Positions 1 through 10,754 of a stretch of 64,000 nucleotides of DNA are shown piece after piece. Under the pieces are notes generated by a model, which was given only the letters and a program-made list of their open reading frames with translations, did not search any database and was not told where the DNA came from. Each line of letters opens with the position of its first letter. The stretch's first letter is position 1. The stretch is from Gnetum montanum (lineage: Eukaryota > Streptophyta > Gnetopsida > Gnetales > Gnetaceae), in NCBI GenBank assembly GCA_015680685.1, contig MNCI01002869.1:408526-472525 (forward strand), read 5' to 3'. The position numbers and the translations under genes were made by a program.

Positions 1-990
1 AAAATCCTGCTTGTAGGGTATTATTGGCCTACACTTTTCAGGGATGCACAATGGTTTACCCGCTCCTGCAAATAATGTCAAAGAGATGGTGGGATGACGG
101 CATGGTTGGAGGCACCTCAATAGTGGATCCAGCCACTGGAGCCCTTCGACATCTGGGGTATCGACTTCATGGGGCCCATCACCCCCTTGTCAAATAGAAA
201 GGCATACATCATCGTGGCAGTGGACTACTATACAAAGTGGGCAAAAGTGACAGCCATCATCGACTATTCTTCCAACACTGCCACCTGATTTGTCCAACAA
301 CAAATCATAACCAAGTTTGGAGTGCCACGTGCACTCATTTTTGACAATGGGACTCACTTCATGGGTGTCACTTTTCAAAAACTTATGCAATGCTTAGGGG
401 TAACACATAAATTTACAACACCCTATCACCCCCAAGACAATGGGCTGACCGAAGTCACCAATAGGGAGATCACCAAGATCCTTACCTGAACCATTAGCAA
501 ATATAGGAGGGATTGGAGTACCAAGCTTAACGATGCCCTATGGGCCTATCGCTCCACTTGGAAACTTCCTGTGGGGTACTCTCCCTATGAGTTAGTGTAC
601 GGAAAATTGCCAACACTTCCAATACAAGTAGAACTTCGGACACTATCCACCACTTGTGACCTCAGTCTTGACCTACTGCTAGCACAACGAGAACGATTAA
701 TCAATTTAAGTGTGCTAGATGAGAATGGATTAGTGGCTCTGTTTTCCAATGAAACCCACAAGGCCTATAACAAGAAACGACATTATCTTAGGATTCGAAA
801 GGTTACATTTCGATGTGGAGACAAGGTATTGTATTGGAACCCCTCACATGTATCCCAACCGACAAAGTTTTAGACACTATGGGAGGGACCTTATATTGTC
901 TCCGAAACCTTCCCATCCGGGGCCTTGCTCATCCACAAACCTAGGGATCCCACTAGAACATAGTTAGTCAACCACCAACAGCTCAAACCT
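1..990 (+). pseudogene. Element A pol fragment: integrase core and C-terminal domain
   Basis: Frame 1 reads as a retroviral-type integrase, the enzyme that joins element cDNA to chromosomal DNA. The CxxC half of the zinc finger is at about 67-78. The catalytic triad is complete: Asp at 163-165 (in GIDFMG), Asp at 343-345 (in IFDNGTHF) and Glu at 451-453 (in LTEVTNRE), with D,D35E spacing. The C-terminal region continues through KVLYWNPSH and LWEGPYIV. In-frame stops lie at 73, 121, 286, 487 and 871. The TGA codons at 286 and 487 and the TAG at 871 fit decay of CGA and CAG codons. The N-terminal half of pol is beyond the left edge. This is a dead copy; identification is firm. Confidence 0.93.
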
Positions 991-1136
991 CTCCGTGACC
1001 TCCACACAACTAGTACCACCACCTCATCATCAATTGGTCATCCACGCTTCATCTTTTGCATCTCCTCCTTTCCACCCAGTCGTGGGGGAGACACTCATTC
1101 CTGCTGATCCATTTCACTGTACCCCTCACCATTTTG

Positions 1137-1300
1137 TCATTTATTTTATTTTACTCTTTTTTGTTTTCCACCTTTTTTTTACACTTCTTTGTTTTCCAAT
1201 TTTTGTTTTACACTTTTTTTTTTCCACTTTTTGTTTTCCATTTTTCATGTTTTTTTTGTTGTTTACATTTTGTTGTCCTATTGTTTGGCGGTCAATTTTC
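1137..1300 (+). repeat. T-rich tract downstream of pol
   Basis: About 160 bases made mostly of T with scattered TTTTCCA and ACACTT words. A similar T-rich tract sits at the same place after pol in C2 (about 40155-40310) and C3 (about 51235-51440), and as an A-rich tract on the + strand in the inverted copy B (about 12420-12600). The recurrence argues that it belongs to the element. It also creates spurious Phe-rich ORFs. Confidence 0.7.
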
Positions 1301-1667
1301 ATTACGATGGGTACTATAATAGTCTTCCTCATTATCTGGCTCCTGCCATTGCATGGTTGTCCTTAGATTTTACATCGTTGTCACTTCATAAACTCAGTAG
1401 TGAGTCCATGTCATCCACCCATTCACCATTCCCTAGTTTACCTTTTGTCACGAACATGCAACCCCTTCACTTAACAAACATTTTAATGAATGTGTGACTT
1501 GTGTAGTTCCCTGACTGATGGATGGCCCACTGGTTTGAATCTTGTGTGACATCAAGGGGAATGCTTTATTCGTTGTTCTGTTCTATTCCCTAGGTTGCTA
1601 GTGTGTTCTTAAGGATTTCCTACCACTCCAAGTCTCCCTCCACGGAATCTTTTCGGCAATTTGACCT

Positions 1668-1880
1668 TGCATGGTGTGGTCCTCACTAAAAAAATTCAAA
1701 AGAAATAGAAAAAGAAAAAAAACATAAAAACAAAAATATATATATAATAAACTGAGGATTCAAAGCACGCCACTTGATCAAATGCATGCAAGCACGCATG
1801 GGTCTTCACATGGTGTGGTTCCCCCACACAAAAGAAAAGAAAAATGAATCACGGTGGGAATTCAAAGCACACCCCTTAGA
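1668..1880 (+). repeat. Degenerate duplicated block in element A spacer
   Basis: A block running CATGGTGTGGT, then a purine-rich stretch, then ATTCAAAGCAC occurs twice (about 1671-1770 and 1809-1875). C2 and C3 have only one copy at this place (about 40740 and 51905), so the duplication looks specific to A or its subfamily. Confidence 0.6.
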
Positions 1881-2639
1881 CCGCCTCTCACAGGCCACAT
1901 GCACTAGTTATGGGACCTCCTTGGTCCCCTCTAACTTTTTCCCGTTTCACTTCCTTCTTCTCATGCTTCCTAGAGTGGTGGTTCTCTATGGGGTCATTCT
2001 TGTTTCCATGGGGGATAGTCAGGCCTACATCTATCACTGCAAGGTCACTGTTTACAAATGGTTTTGGGTTTGACTTGAGGAAAGGTTCTACCAAGTCACT
2101 TAACCACGATCTCACATGGGATTTCATGTGGCCAACACTTGGAATTTCCATTCTCTCCTCTCCCTCTATTCCCGCTTCTCTCCAACTCACCTCACTACCC
2201 TTTTTATGTTTTGTGTGTTCGTCATGTTTTCCGTTGGTCTCTCATGCCTTGGCGGGTTCTCTTGGTTTGGAGTCTTCAAAGGTCAATACCACTTATCGGC
2301 ACCCAAGCCCACGGACCATGGTGTTGAGGGTATGCAAGGGCTACAAAGCTTGTTGCCTACTATGGGGAGGACCCACTTGAGTATTCCTAGTTCCACATGT
2401 TCGCCTCCAATCCTTTGGATTCCTTGGTTTCTTGTTTTCAATGTCCCATCGTTCGATTTCATCCTCGCCAGAGTTCTTTTTACGTCCCATTCTCCAATTT
2501 TGTCTTTTTTCATGCTTCATTACCTTCCTCTTGTCCTTAGCCATGATCAAGCCTTTTCTACGCTTCAATCACCTCAATTTGGGCTTTCAAATTATTTATT
2601 TTGGGTGTTTTATGGGTTGGTCAACGCTAGTCCATGGGT

Positions 2640-2740
2640 GAATAGTATTGTGTATACAGGGCCCCGTATATGTAGCGCCTACGTATATGTAGCCACGTAT
2701 ACTCGACCCCATCGACACAACACCCAACCCTTATATATTC
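2640..2740 (+). promoter_or_regulatory. Promoter-like block upstream of ORF3
   Basis: CGTATATGTAG is repeated (about 2669 and 2681), followed by CCACGTATAC and then TATATAT at 2732-2738. The words resemble those in the U3 of the element's own LTR (GCATATACGTGG at 6241-6252). ORF3 starts 360 bases downstream. C3 has CTCATATATAGGGC at about 52717 in the equivalent place. Promoter function is inference from composition and position only. Confidence 0.35.
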
Positions 2741-2886
2741 CCTACTGCACTTCTTCATTTTTCATTATTTGGAGTCCAAATTGAGGGGAGTTTTTGTTGT
2801 TTTTTCTACCTAACCCTTCCCAATGCAGCTACATTCCATCGCGTGTCTGCATCAACCTGTCCTTGCCCCTTTTTATGCACCAAAAG

Positions 2887-3098
2887 GTATGCTCTCAATC
2901 GTGGGGGGTGGTGTCCTTGTGTAATTAATTAATTAGTTTTTAATTACAAAAACTTTGGCCCTAACCCCTAAATTAACACTCTAAGAGACCTAAAAGTGTG
3001 CCTGTGCCATTAACATAACTTGGTCAAACTGAGAAAGTATATACGGACCATCTTTAATTACTTATGAATGGCCTAACGGATGGTTATGTTGCTTGCAA
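2887..3098 (+). other. Predicted intron in ORF3 leader, element A
   Basis: A donor-like AG|GTATGC begins at 2887 and the segment ends directly before the ORF3 start codon at 3099. Here the last two bases are AA; the other two copies have AG at this position. Length is 212 nt. Equivalent segments occur in B (10755-11003, 249 nt) and C3 (52859-53161, 303 nt). Splicing is inferred, not observed. Confidence 0.4.
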
Positions 3099-5953
3099 AT
3101 GGCACCCAAACCAAGGCATCCAAGCAATGAAGGACCATCACAACCAAGGGACAAGTGCCCACGCATAGGAAGGGGATGAGGTGTGCAACCACCAGAGTAT
3201 GCAGAGGGCTCTCATGCAACTGGGCCCTTCTGCAAATGACCTGACGTGGAATCTATTCCCCAGATTTCCAAAGAGGAGATTCCCAATGTGCAATCGCTAG
3301 GGGATGAGACTCCTACGATAGCACCATGACTTGAGGTCACCTTGATCCAAGCCTACCTTAATGCTATCATGCCACATCAAGTGCAATGGACGATCCTCCA
3401 AGAGTTAAATTTTGGACCATTCCTCGAGCACGCTCTAGAAGACGTGAGGCTCCAATTACAGAACTCTCAAATGTGGCCAATCATCACAACGAATGGTGAA
3501 TGGTAATTAGAAGAAACTTATCTCTTCTAGATGAATTAGAAACTAGGGTCAAGATTAAGAATCAAAGACATTTATGTCTCTTACTCTTCTGAAGAAATAA
3601 CGCAAGATCTAGGGTTGCCTGAAACTGGGGTAGATGTGGTAGAAATTCCAAAGTAGGCCGATCTAGAGGTGAAGGCGCAATGGATCCAACAGTGCTATGG
3701 GGTAGAGCGCAAGGAATTCATCTCCTTGACCATAGTGGAGAGAGTATACTCTAAGATAGCATCTTACCATTTGAATCCAATAGTAAGACCCAGCAAAATC
3801 ACAACCTTCTCCACTCATGCATGTGCTGCCTTGAGTGGGAAATTTTCCATGTGTCTTCCACAGCTATTGTTTTTGGAGATTGAAAAGAGATTCATAGAGA
3901 ATGAACATGGAAGAAGAGCTCTCCCCTTTCCCTGCCTAATCCAAAAGTTATGCAAATGGGCAAGGATAGCACGATACTCTAATGATATCATCCGGTGCAC
4001 CCCAACTACCTCGTGGCGAGAGATGATGAAAGACAAAACTCCTACAGCCACACAAATAGAGGAAGAGCAGAAACCACCTCCACCACCTGCACAAACAATG
4101 TAGCTGAGCTTACAAACCATAGCATAATACATCCACAAGATCCAGGAAATGCTCTCAAGTCAATGAGAGCCATCTGGCAGGACTGGTGTAGGAGAAGACC
4201 CTTCAGTCTATCACCCTGCCATGAGCCACCTGGAATAAGTGGTTCAATCAGTTAGCCTGTTTGAAAGGTTAGGGTTGATATTTTTCGCTACCTAAGCACC
4301 CTTTCCAACTAGAATAGATCCAAGCATTCAAGATGTATCAACTGCAACCCAGTAGTTATTCCCTGAAATCTCAAGGAATGCTACTACCTTCTCAGTACGC
4401 TTGGAAGATGGTGAGGGGGTGACGATCCTGGTGATGCAGCACCAAGGACAAGAAGTTGTGACTGAAGTGGTTGCTGATACAATTGCTACAGTTCTCAATT
4501 CACTGGCAACACCTGTACCAAACATCCATAAACTACAAGATGTATAGGTGTCTGCTAGAACTTTGTGTAGCAAGATTGATGCAGCCCAACATGAAGAATT
4601 GTTGGACCGACTGGTGGGAATCGGGCAACCACTTTTGGATGTCTTCAACCTTCTGAAAAACATCACTACAACCTAGTTGGAGCTGCTCTTGGCAAGGGGC
4701 AATAGCCTTATTTTGGAAGGGCAACTAGAAGCTACTCAAGCTACTTGTCAGTGCTTGGCAATGGAGGTAGCCCAATTAAGGGTCCAGCTTGTCGATCCAG
4801 CCATCCTCAACTGTGAAATCAACAGAGATGAAGCTTTTCAATAGCTTCAACTTAAACTTCATGTTGTTGAGGATGTAAGGGAGACAATGATCCTAGACAA
4901 GTCCATAGCAGATGCTCAAACGTATCACTTAGAGAAGGACTTGGCAAAGGTTTACTAGGAGAACATGCAACTAACCGTTGAAGTTCATCGCCTGCGCAAT
5001 GTTGGTACAAAAAATGAGCACATGAAAGATTTCATCCACCAAAAGTAGGAGGAACTAGCCAGGGTGAATGCAGACATAAGGAGGTTGGTAGTTGAAAATC
5101 AGAATCTATCAATGGAGGAGGTTCGGGCATTGCGACAGAAGTCTACAATTGAAATTTCCTCTTGGAAGAATGAGGCCGTAAAATTTGAAAAAGTTAAAAA
5201 TCATTATAGGAACCAAGTGGGATTGCAGAAGGAGGTAAATGAGAAGCACATTCAAGTTGTTAAAGCCTAGATGAACCAAGTTCTCCAGCAGCTCCGAGAG
5301 GAAGGCGATGTATGGCCATCTATCTTCGATGGGTTGAATGCCTACAATAAAGTAGAAATCCACCTAAAGGAGCTAAAAATTGAAGAAATGATAGAATATA
5401 TGAAGTTGGCCAACCTTCGGTATGCAAACCTAGCTATGATCACAGCTGAGAGACCATGGTCAGAGTTACAAAAAAAGTGGCCACCTCATATTCCCTATAC
5501 GAGGGTGAGTTCCAGGCGCACAAGGCAACAAAACAGAAGCTGGCAACAGCAAATGCAAAACTTGAGGTCCTTCGCACAAGCTTTGAAGGCCAATGTACCA
5601 TTGTGGAGAACCTGGCCTAAAGAATGAGTGACTACCAACAACTGCAAGCATCAATCCAAGCGTTCGATATCGAATGTAAGAAGTTCGCAGCCTGGTTTAT
5701 CAATTTAAAAGAACTCATCTTGACGATGCCTTGCCCTTGGGAAGTTCTAGTTCTAACACACATTGGAGAAGCTGCCTGGACTGTGAACGACCCCAGAAGC
5801 AAAGAAGAGAAAATGACAGCTCTCTTGTAGGCTTTCTGGCTGTATCCAAAATTTGTAGCTGCCGTGGGGTTACCAACATTTGTGCCACCACCAACGCATG
5901 GGCTAGATGCTAGAGAAGGTTCGTTAGAACCACCGCCCCCAGGGACGGTGTGA
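3099..5953 (+). pseudogene. Element A ORF3: Athila-type extra ORF with coiled coil
   Basis: The decayed reading frame starts MAPKPRHP and ends LEPPPPGTV at a TGA (5951-5953), about 950 codons, interrupted by several stops and frameshifts. The start is chosen because B (10754) and C3 (53162) begin the same way (MAPKGKHP, MALKEKHV). Around residues 190-320 is a globular region with FHLNP/YHLNP, NEHGRRALPFP and LIQKLCK (LPFP at about 3921). It resembles the conserved region of the third ORF of Athila elements, sometimes annotated as a putative plant transposon protein domain. From about 4740 to 5430 the frame is rich in Glu, Lys, Leu and Gln with heptad-like spacing, predicting a long coiled coil. 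There is no catalytic motif and no membrane segment that I can see. Its role in the element is unknown. Confidence 0.75.
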
Positions 5954-6203
5954 TCTTCTCCAACAATTTTGTGCATCATCATACTTAGTAGAGGCTCCAG
6001 GACCAACGAGGTGTTCAATTTTGTCTCTGAACATCGTCATTTTTGTAATTTGTCCCCCTCTCTAACTCAGGCACTTGGTAAATTCATGTTGTGTCATGTG
6101 TGTGTCATTTATGTGTTTAAGTTATGTGTGTTGTAAATAAGAATCCATACCTTCCAAATTGTAAAGTAACTTGAGGACGAGTTTTTGCTTAGTTGTGGGG
6201 GTA
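5954..6203 (+). other. Element A 3' untranslated region and polypurine tract
   Basis: Non-coding stretch between the ORF3 stop and the LTR. It contains CTTGAGGACGAG, matched in B by CTTGAGGATGAG (minus strand, about 7650). The last bases (6191-6203, AGTTGTGGGGGTA) are the likely polypurine tract that primes plus-strand DNA synthesis, because the LTR TGATGA starts immediately after. Confidence 0.7.
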
Positions 6204-7128
6204 TGATGAAGTGTCAAAAAGTCAATGCGTCGACTAGGCCGCATATACGTGGCCGCATCAATGCGGGCCCATCAACGTAGCCACCCTACATCAACGTGGC
6301 CCCGTTTACATAGCCTCCCTTCCCGACCTATAAATATGAGGGCCTTCTACCTCATTTAGGCATCTTTTTGAGTAGTTCTAGCAAAGCTCTTGCAGTTTAC
6401 TCCCGCAAGAGATAGAATATTTTCCAAGTGCCTGCAGTAGGAGTAAGAAAAGTGATCAGATCTTTATTTGAGCATTGATGTATCTGAGTCCATTGGTGTG
6501 ACGGCAATAAAGATGAACTGTTCAAGCATACCTTGTAGCATTTGGACTTAGTTATTTCATGCATTCAATAGCTTAATATGTTTATGTTTTATTAGTTACT
6601 CGTTTATGATTTATTAGTTACTTGTTGATTATTTATGTTTTCATTATTATAATTTCGATCATTATTGTTCATTTGTAGTTCATTAAAGACATAAGTATGA
6701 CCATTTCAAATGTAATCCAAATACTTGGTAAGCCCAGTGACGCTTAACGTCTGGTGACCTAGTAGTGGTAGGAAATGCTCAGAACATGCTTGGAAGATGG
6801 GACTGGATACTTATGCTAGGAGTAGTTAGAATACAAACTAGGATAATTAGAGATTAGATAATAGTTTATTCCTTACTTTCCATACCTTAATTAGTTTCTG
6901 AAAAGATAATTAAAAAGATATAAAAATCATTAGCCTTAGTCTCACTTAACCATTGTAAACAGAACCTCACAAGTGAGATTAGGATGACAACGACCGTTCT
7001 AACCCAAGGTTTCATTGGTTAGAAGTCTGGTGTATGTTAAGTGCTTACAGTATGTAAATTTTGACCAAGTTGTGTGTAAATGCTCATGATTCGTATGGTT
7101 GGGCATAGGGATACCTAGCCGCTCATCA
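6204..7128 (+). repeat. 3' LTR of element A (925 bp)
   Basis: The boundaries are TGATGA at 6204 and TCATCA ending at 7128. These short inverted termini recur in C2, C3 and D. Homology to the LTRs at 37120, 44002, 18997-19811 (-) and 58073-59036 (-) covers the region around the TATA box, the AATAAAGAT stretch, the CTTGGTAA repeat block and the final GTATGGTTGGGCATAGGG block. It contains ACGTGGCC words and a TATAAATA box. Confidence 0.9.
6246..6336 (+). promoter_or_regulatory. LTR A promoter: ACGTGGCC elements and TATA box
   Basis: TACGTGGCC (6246-6254) and AACGTGGCC (6293-6301) contain ACGTGGC, the core of plant G-box/ABRE sites bound by bZIP factors. Related words such as ATCAACGTAGCC lie between them. 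TATAAATA follows at 6329-6336. The equivalent TATA boxes are at 37194 (C2), 44154 (C3), 19706-19713 (B, -) and 58815-58822 (D, -). Confidence 0.6.
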
Positions 7129-7130
7129 CT

Positions 7131-7630
7131 AGTCTACCAAGCATTAGGTGCTACTGGGATTACCAATTATAAAATATGCTTGAAATGGTCATACTTATGT
7201 TCATCATTTAATTGATATTGATTACTTAATTAAATTTCATTAAAGTTAAGTGCATTAATAATAAATGCATAAGGGAAACATTAATCTATTCCAAGTACTA
7301 TAAGGTTTGATCAGAAAAGCTCATCTTTATTGTCGTTCACACTGATGTGCTCAGGTACATTAGTGCTCTAATAAAGATTCATACACTACTTTGACTTCTA
7401 CTACAGGTGGTTAAAGATATTCTAAATCTAGAGAAAATAAACTGTAAGATACCCACTACAAATAATGGAGGAAATGTCATAAATGTAGTGGGTAGGTGCA
7501 CATCTATTGATGATGACAGGATGCCACGTCAATGAGTACCCAACATAGAAAATCCTATGTCGTGGATCCTTTCAAAAAGGTTGCATCAATGACATCTCAT
7601 TGACACAACCTAATGATGCATGATTCATCA
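7131..7630 (-). repeat. 3' LTR fragment of element B
   Basis: Begins (minus strand) with TGATGA at 7630 and runs through U3 and the region downstream of the TATA position. It stops at 7131, within the block that reads CTTGGTAAGCCCAG in LTR A, so the last 300-400 bases of a full LTR are missing. It is the inverted homologue of 6204-about 6740. Confidence 0.85.
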
Positions 7631-7893
7631 TACATCCATGACTGAATGAAAACTCATCCTCAAGTGCACAAAAGGAGAAACAAGTTCTTTACAAAATTTT
7701 GGGAAGGTATGAGATTATTAACTAACTTAACTAACACACAACAAACAAACAAACAAATAACTTATTAATGCTAAGCATCAAAGTGTATAGATTTACAATT
7801 ATTACAAAATTTAGTGTTCATGAAAATGAAATTGAACACCATGATAAAAAATTATCAACACAACATCTCTAGTGGCTTGAAAAAAAAAGAAGA

Positions 7894-10754
7894 TTAGATG
7901 ATCCTAGGCGATGGAGGTTCTTGAGGCACCAAAGGACCTTCTCTAGCTTCCGAAGCATGCAGCAGTTATTACAGAGGCTTTGGTTATGATTATCCTACTA
8001 TATTTGTAACTATTGGTGGAAGATGAAAGACATCCAATAATGCCTTTATCTTCTCCTCCTCACTCTAGGGATCATTAATGGTCCACACTACTTCATCAAT
8101 GTGGGCCAAAATGGTAATATCTCATGGATAGGGCATTATGGAAAATAGTTCTTTCATGTTGATGAACTAGGTTATGAATTGCATTTCTTCCAAATTAAAC
8201 ACCTTGACATCATTCTATAGCTCCTAGTATTCATTTAATCTCTTATCTAGGTTCTCAATAGTTGATCCTTAATTAGTGAATCACTCCCTAAGAACATTGG
8301 GTTCAACATTTGCAACCTTGAGCTTTTGCTTGGTCTCTTTATGGTGTTTGAACTCTACCTCATATAACAAGTATGAGCTAGCCACTTTCTTCTCTAACTT
8401 TGAGCACATCCTTCTAGTAGTCAACATTACCAAGTTTACATATCAAAAATTGACAAGCTCCATGTATTCAGTCATTTCCTCAATCTATAGCTCCTACATG
8501 TGAATTTCTACTTTGTTGTATTCATTTAGTTCATCAAAGATGAATTGCCAAATATTTCCATCTTGCTAGAGTTGTTGGAGGATCTCATTCATCTTTGCCT
8601 TCTTCAGTTGGATATGTTTTTCATTGATTTCCTTCTACAAACCAACTTGATCCCTGTAATGGTTCTTAATCCTCTCAAATTTGAGTGCCTCATTCTTCTA
8701 AGTGCTAATCTCTATTACAGAATTTTGCCGAAGAGCATGCACCTCCTCCATAAAGAGATTTCTATTTTCTACTATCAACCTCCTTAGTTCATTGTTTACC
8801 TTAGCACGCTTCTTCTGTTGTTGATGGATGAATTTAGACATTTCTTGCTTCTACACATCAACATTTCATAAGTGATGATTTTTAGTAGTTAGAGTTTCAT
8901 TCTCTTGGTGAGATTGGACCAAGTCCTTATGAATGTTATACATTATGGTATTGGCCAAGAATTTGTCAAATATTGTTAACTCCTTAGTGTACTAAGCCTC
9001 TATGAGTTTGAATTGAAGTTGCTGAAAAGCATCATCTTGCATAACTACTTGGCTAAGTAGTATGGCATCAGTAAGGTGGGCTCTAAGTTCAACAACCTTC
9101 ACATTCATGTGTTGGTTTCCTAATCTAGCTATTTTGAGTTACCCCTTCATTATGATGCACTTACCCCTTACCTTGAGAAACTCCAACTTAGTAGTAGTGA
9201 TGGTATCTAAAAGGTCAAATTCATCTAGAATTGGTTGTCTAGTTCCCACTAGTCGGTCCAGCAATTCCTCATGCTCAACTACACTTTATCTCCCACACAT
9301 AGCTTTGGCAAACATCTCCACATCTTTGAATGTAGTAATTTCTAGTATAGATGTCACTAGAGCATTGAGGGCCTTAGCCACTTGATTAGCAACCACTACT
9401 ACTGTCATCGCCTGCCTTGGGTACTACATCACTAGGATAGTAGTCCCTTCACCCTTCTCCAAATGCACTAAAAAGTTAATGACATTCCTAGCTTTTTCTA
9501 GGAATTTCTGTTATTGTGAGAGGGACACCATTACCTCTCAGGTGCTTGGATTCAACCCTACAAGCACCTACATTCATTGCATAAAAAATATTAGTGCACC
9601 ATCCTCCATCTGAGTTATGATTCAGGCCACTTCATTGAGGTGGCTCATGGCTGGTCAATACATAGATGGATCACCACCACTTGTTCCTATCTATTACTAC
9701 TATAGGAGATACTCATAGAGTTCATGCATGTGCTCAATTATAGCATGGGCCTTTGATGTTATTTCGTGAGTGGATAGTGGAGATGGTGGTTGCTGCTTCT
9801 CTTCCTAGACTACCTTCGCAGGCACTTTATCTTTCATCATTTCTACCCAAAAAGTAGACAAATCATAATGAACTACATCATTCATGTAGTATACTATGCC
9901 TCCCTCTTACATAATTTTCTAATAAGGTATGGGAAAGGAAGTGCCTTCCTTCCATGTTCATTCTCCTTGAAGTGTTTCTCTATCTCAAGATAGATTAGTT
10001 GTACAAGGCTGATAGGGGATCTTCTATTCAGAGTAGCACATGTAGGGGCAAAAAAAATTATGATCTTGCTAAGCATTACCATTGGGTTTAGGTGAAAGGC
10101 TATAAATTTTAAATAAGTGTGTTTTTTCATCGTGAGTGCACTAATCTCTCTGTGGTCCACTTCATAGCATCATTGTGTGCATTCTTTCTTGATGACTAAA
10201 TCTACCTATGTCAGGATTTCAACTAGAGTGGCCCTAGGTTCAAGTAACCCAAGGGCCTAAGAGATTACTTTTATTAATTAGAACACAGTTATCTCCTTGA
10301 TTTTGACCATGGAACTAACCTACCTATTGTTTTAGAAAATATATGTCCCCTTCTACCACTCCTTGTTGAAAGTGATGATGGGCCACATGGAAGAGTTCTA
10401 AAGTTGTGTCTTGACTTCTAGAGGACCAAACTCTAAGAAGGTTCCAAAGTTTAGCTCTTGAATCATAGAATTCTAAACATGCTTGGATGAAATTTTCTTG
10501 AGGCAAGCCTCCATCAAGGTGATCTCAAGGTTTAGTCTTGGCCTAGGTGCCTCATCTCAGTGAGATTTTTCAGTTGCAATCACTTTGGAAATCTGTTTGA
10601 TAGACTCCACTTCGGGCTCTTCCCAAAGAAGTCCCATTGCATGGGTTTCTATTGCTTACTATTAGGGTTTTTCTTAGCCCCTTCCAATTCTTGGGTGTTT
10701 ATCCTTAAATTGGGATGATCCTCCTTCCTATGGGTGCTTTCCCTTTGGTGCCAT
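7894..10754 (-). pseudogene. Element B ORF3
   Basis: Second copy of the Athila-like third ORF. The start at 10754 (MAPKGKHP) matches A, and the end at 7894 (ASEAREGPLVPQEPP, then TAA) matches A's DAREGSLEPPPP ending. The span is 2861 bp against 2855 in A, so the ancestral length is well supported. The conserved globular block lies near 9900-10150, with FHLNPMV, NEHGRKALPFP and LIRKLCK. The downstream half (about 8000-9400) reads as Leu/Lys/Glu-rich coiled coil with many stops. Function is unknown; it may be a structural or nucleic-acid-binding accessory protein. Confidence 0.75.

Larger units (their letters stand above)
991..3098 (+). other. Element A spacer between pol and ORF3
   Basis: No credible protein is seen here; the open frames are low-complexity or shadow frames. 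The spacer is nevertheless conserved in segments in B, C2 and C3. First comes an anchor near 1075-1095 (CAGTCGTGGGGGAGA in A, TAGTCATGGTGGAGA in C3), then a T-rich tract, then an A-rich tract followed by TTCAAAGCAC, then a block with CTAGTTATGGGAC. A promoter-like block and a donor-like splice site precede ORF3. Segmental conservation suggests untranslated leader or regulatory sequence of the element rather than random filler. Confidence 0.7.
1..7128 (+). mobile_element. Element A: Athila-like Ty3/gypsy retrotransposon, 5'-truncated by the window edge
   Basis: The order on the + strand is integrase, spacer, a third ORF, purine tract and 3' LTR. That order, with a large extra ORF between integrase and the 3' LTR, is typical of Athila-type plant gypsy elements. 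The left part (5' LTR, gag, protease, RT) lies outside the window. The LTR ends in TCATCA at 7128, and two bases later the oppositely oriented LTR of element B begins. No target-site duplication can be tested because the 5' end is missing. Family assignment rests on the ORF order, on the tRNA-Asp-type PBS seen in sister copies, and on ORF3 similarity recalled from Athila proteins. Confidence 0.85.

Noticed and set aside
995-1497. Phe-rich ORFs at 995-1366 and 1189-1497 that look like membrane proteins.
   Set aside because: They translate a T-rich tract of the element spacer that recurs in other copies in different frames; there is no conserved protein.
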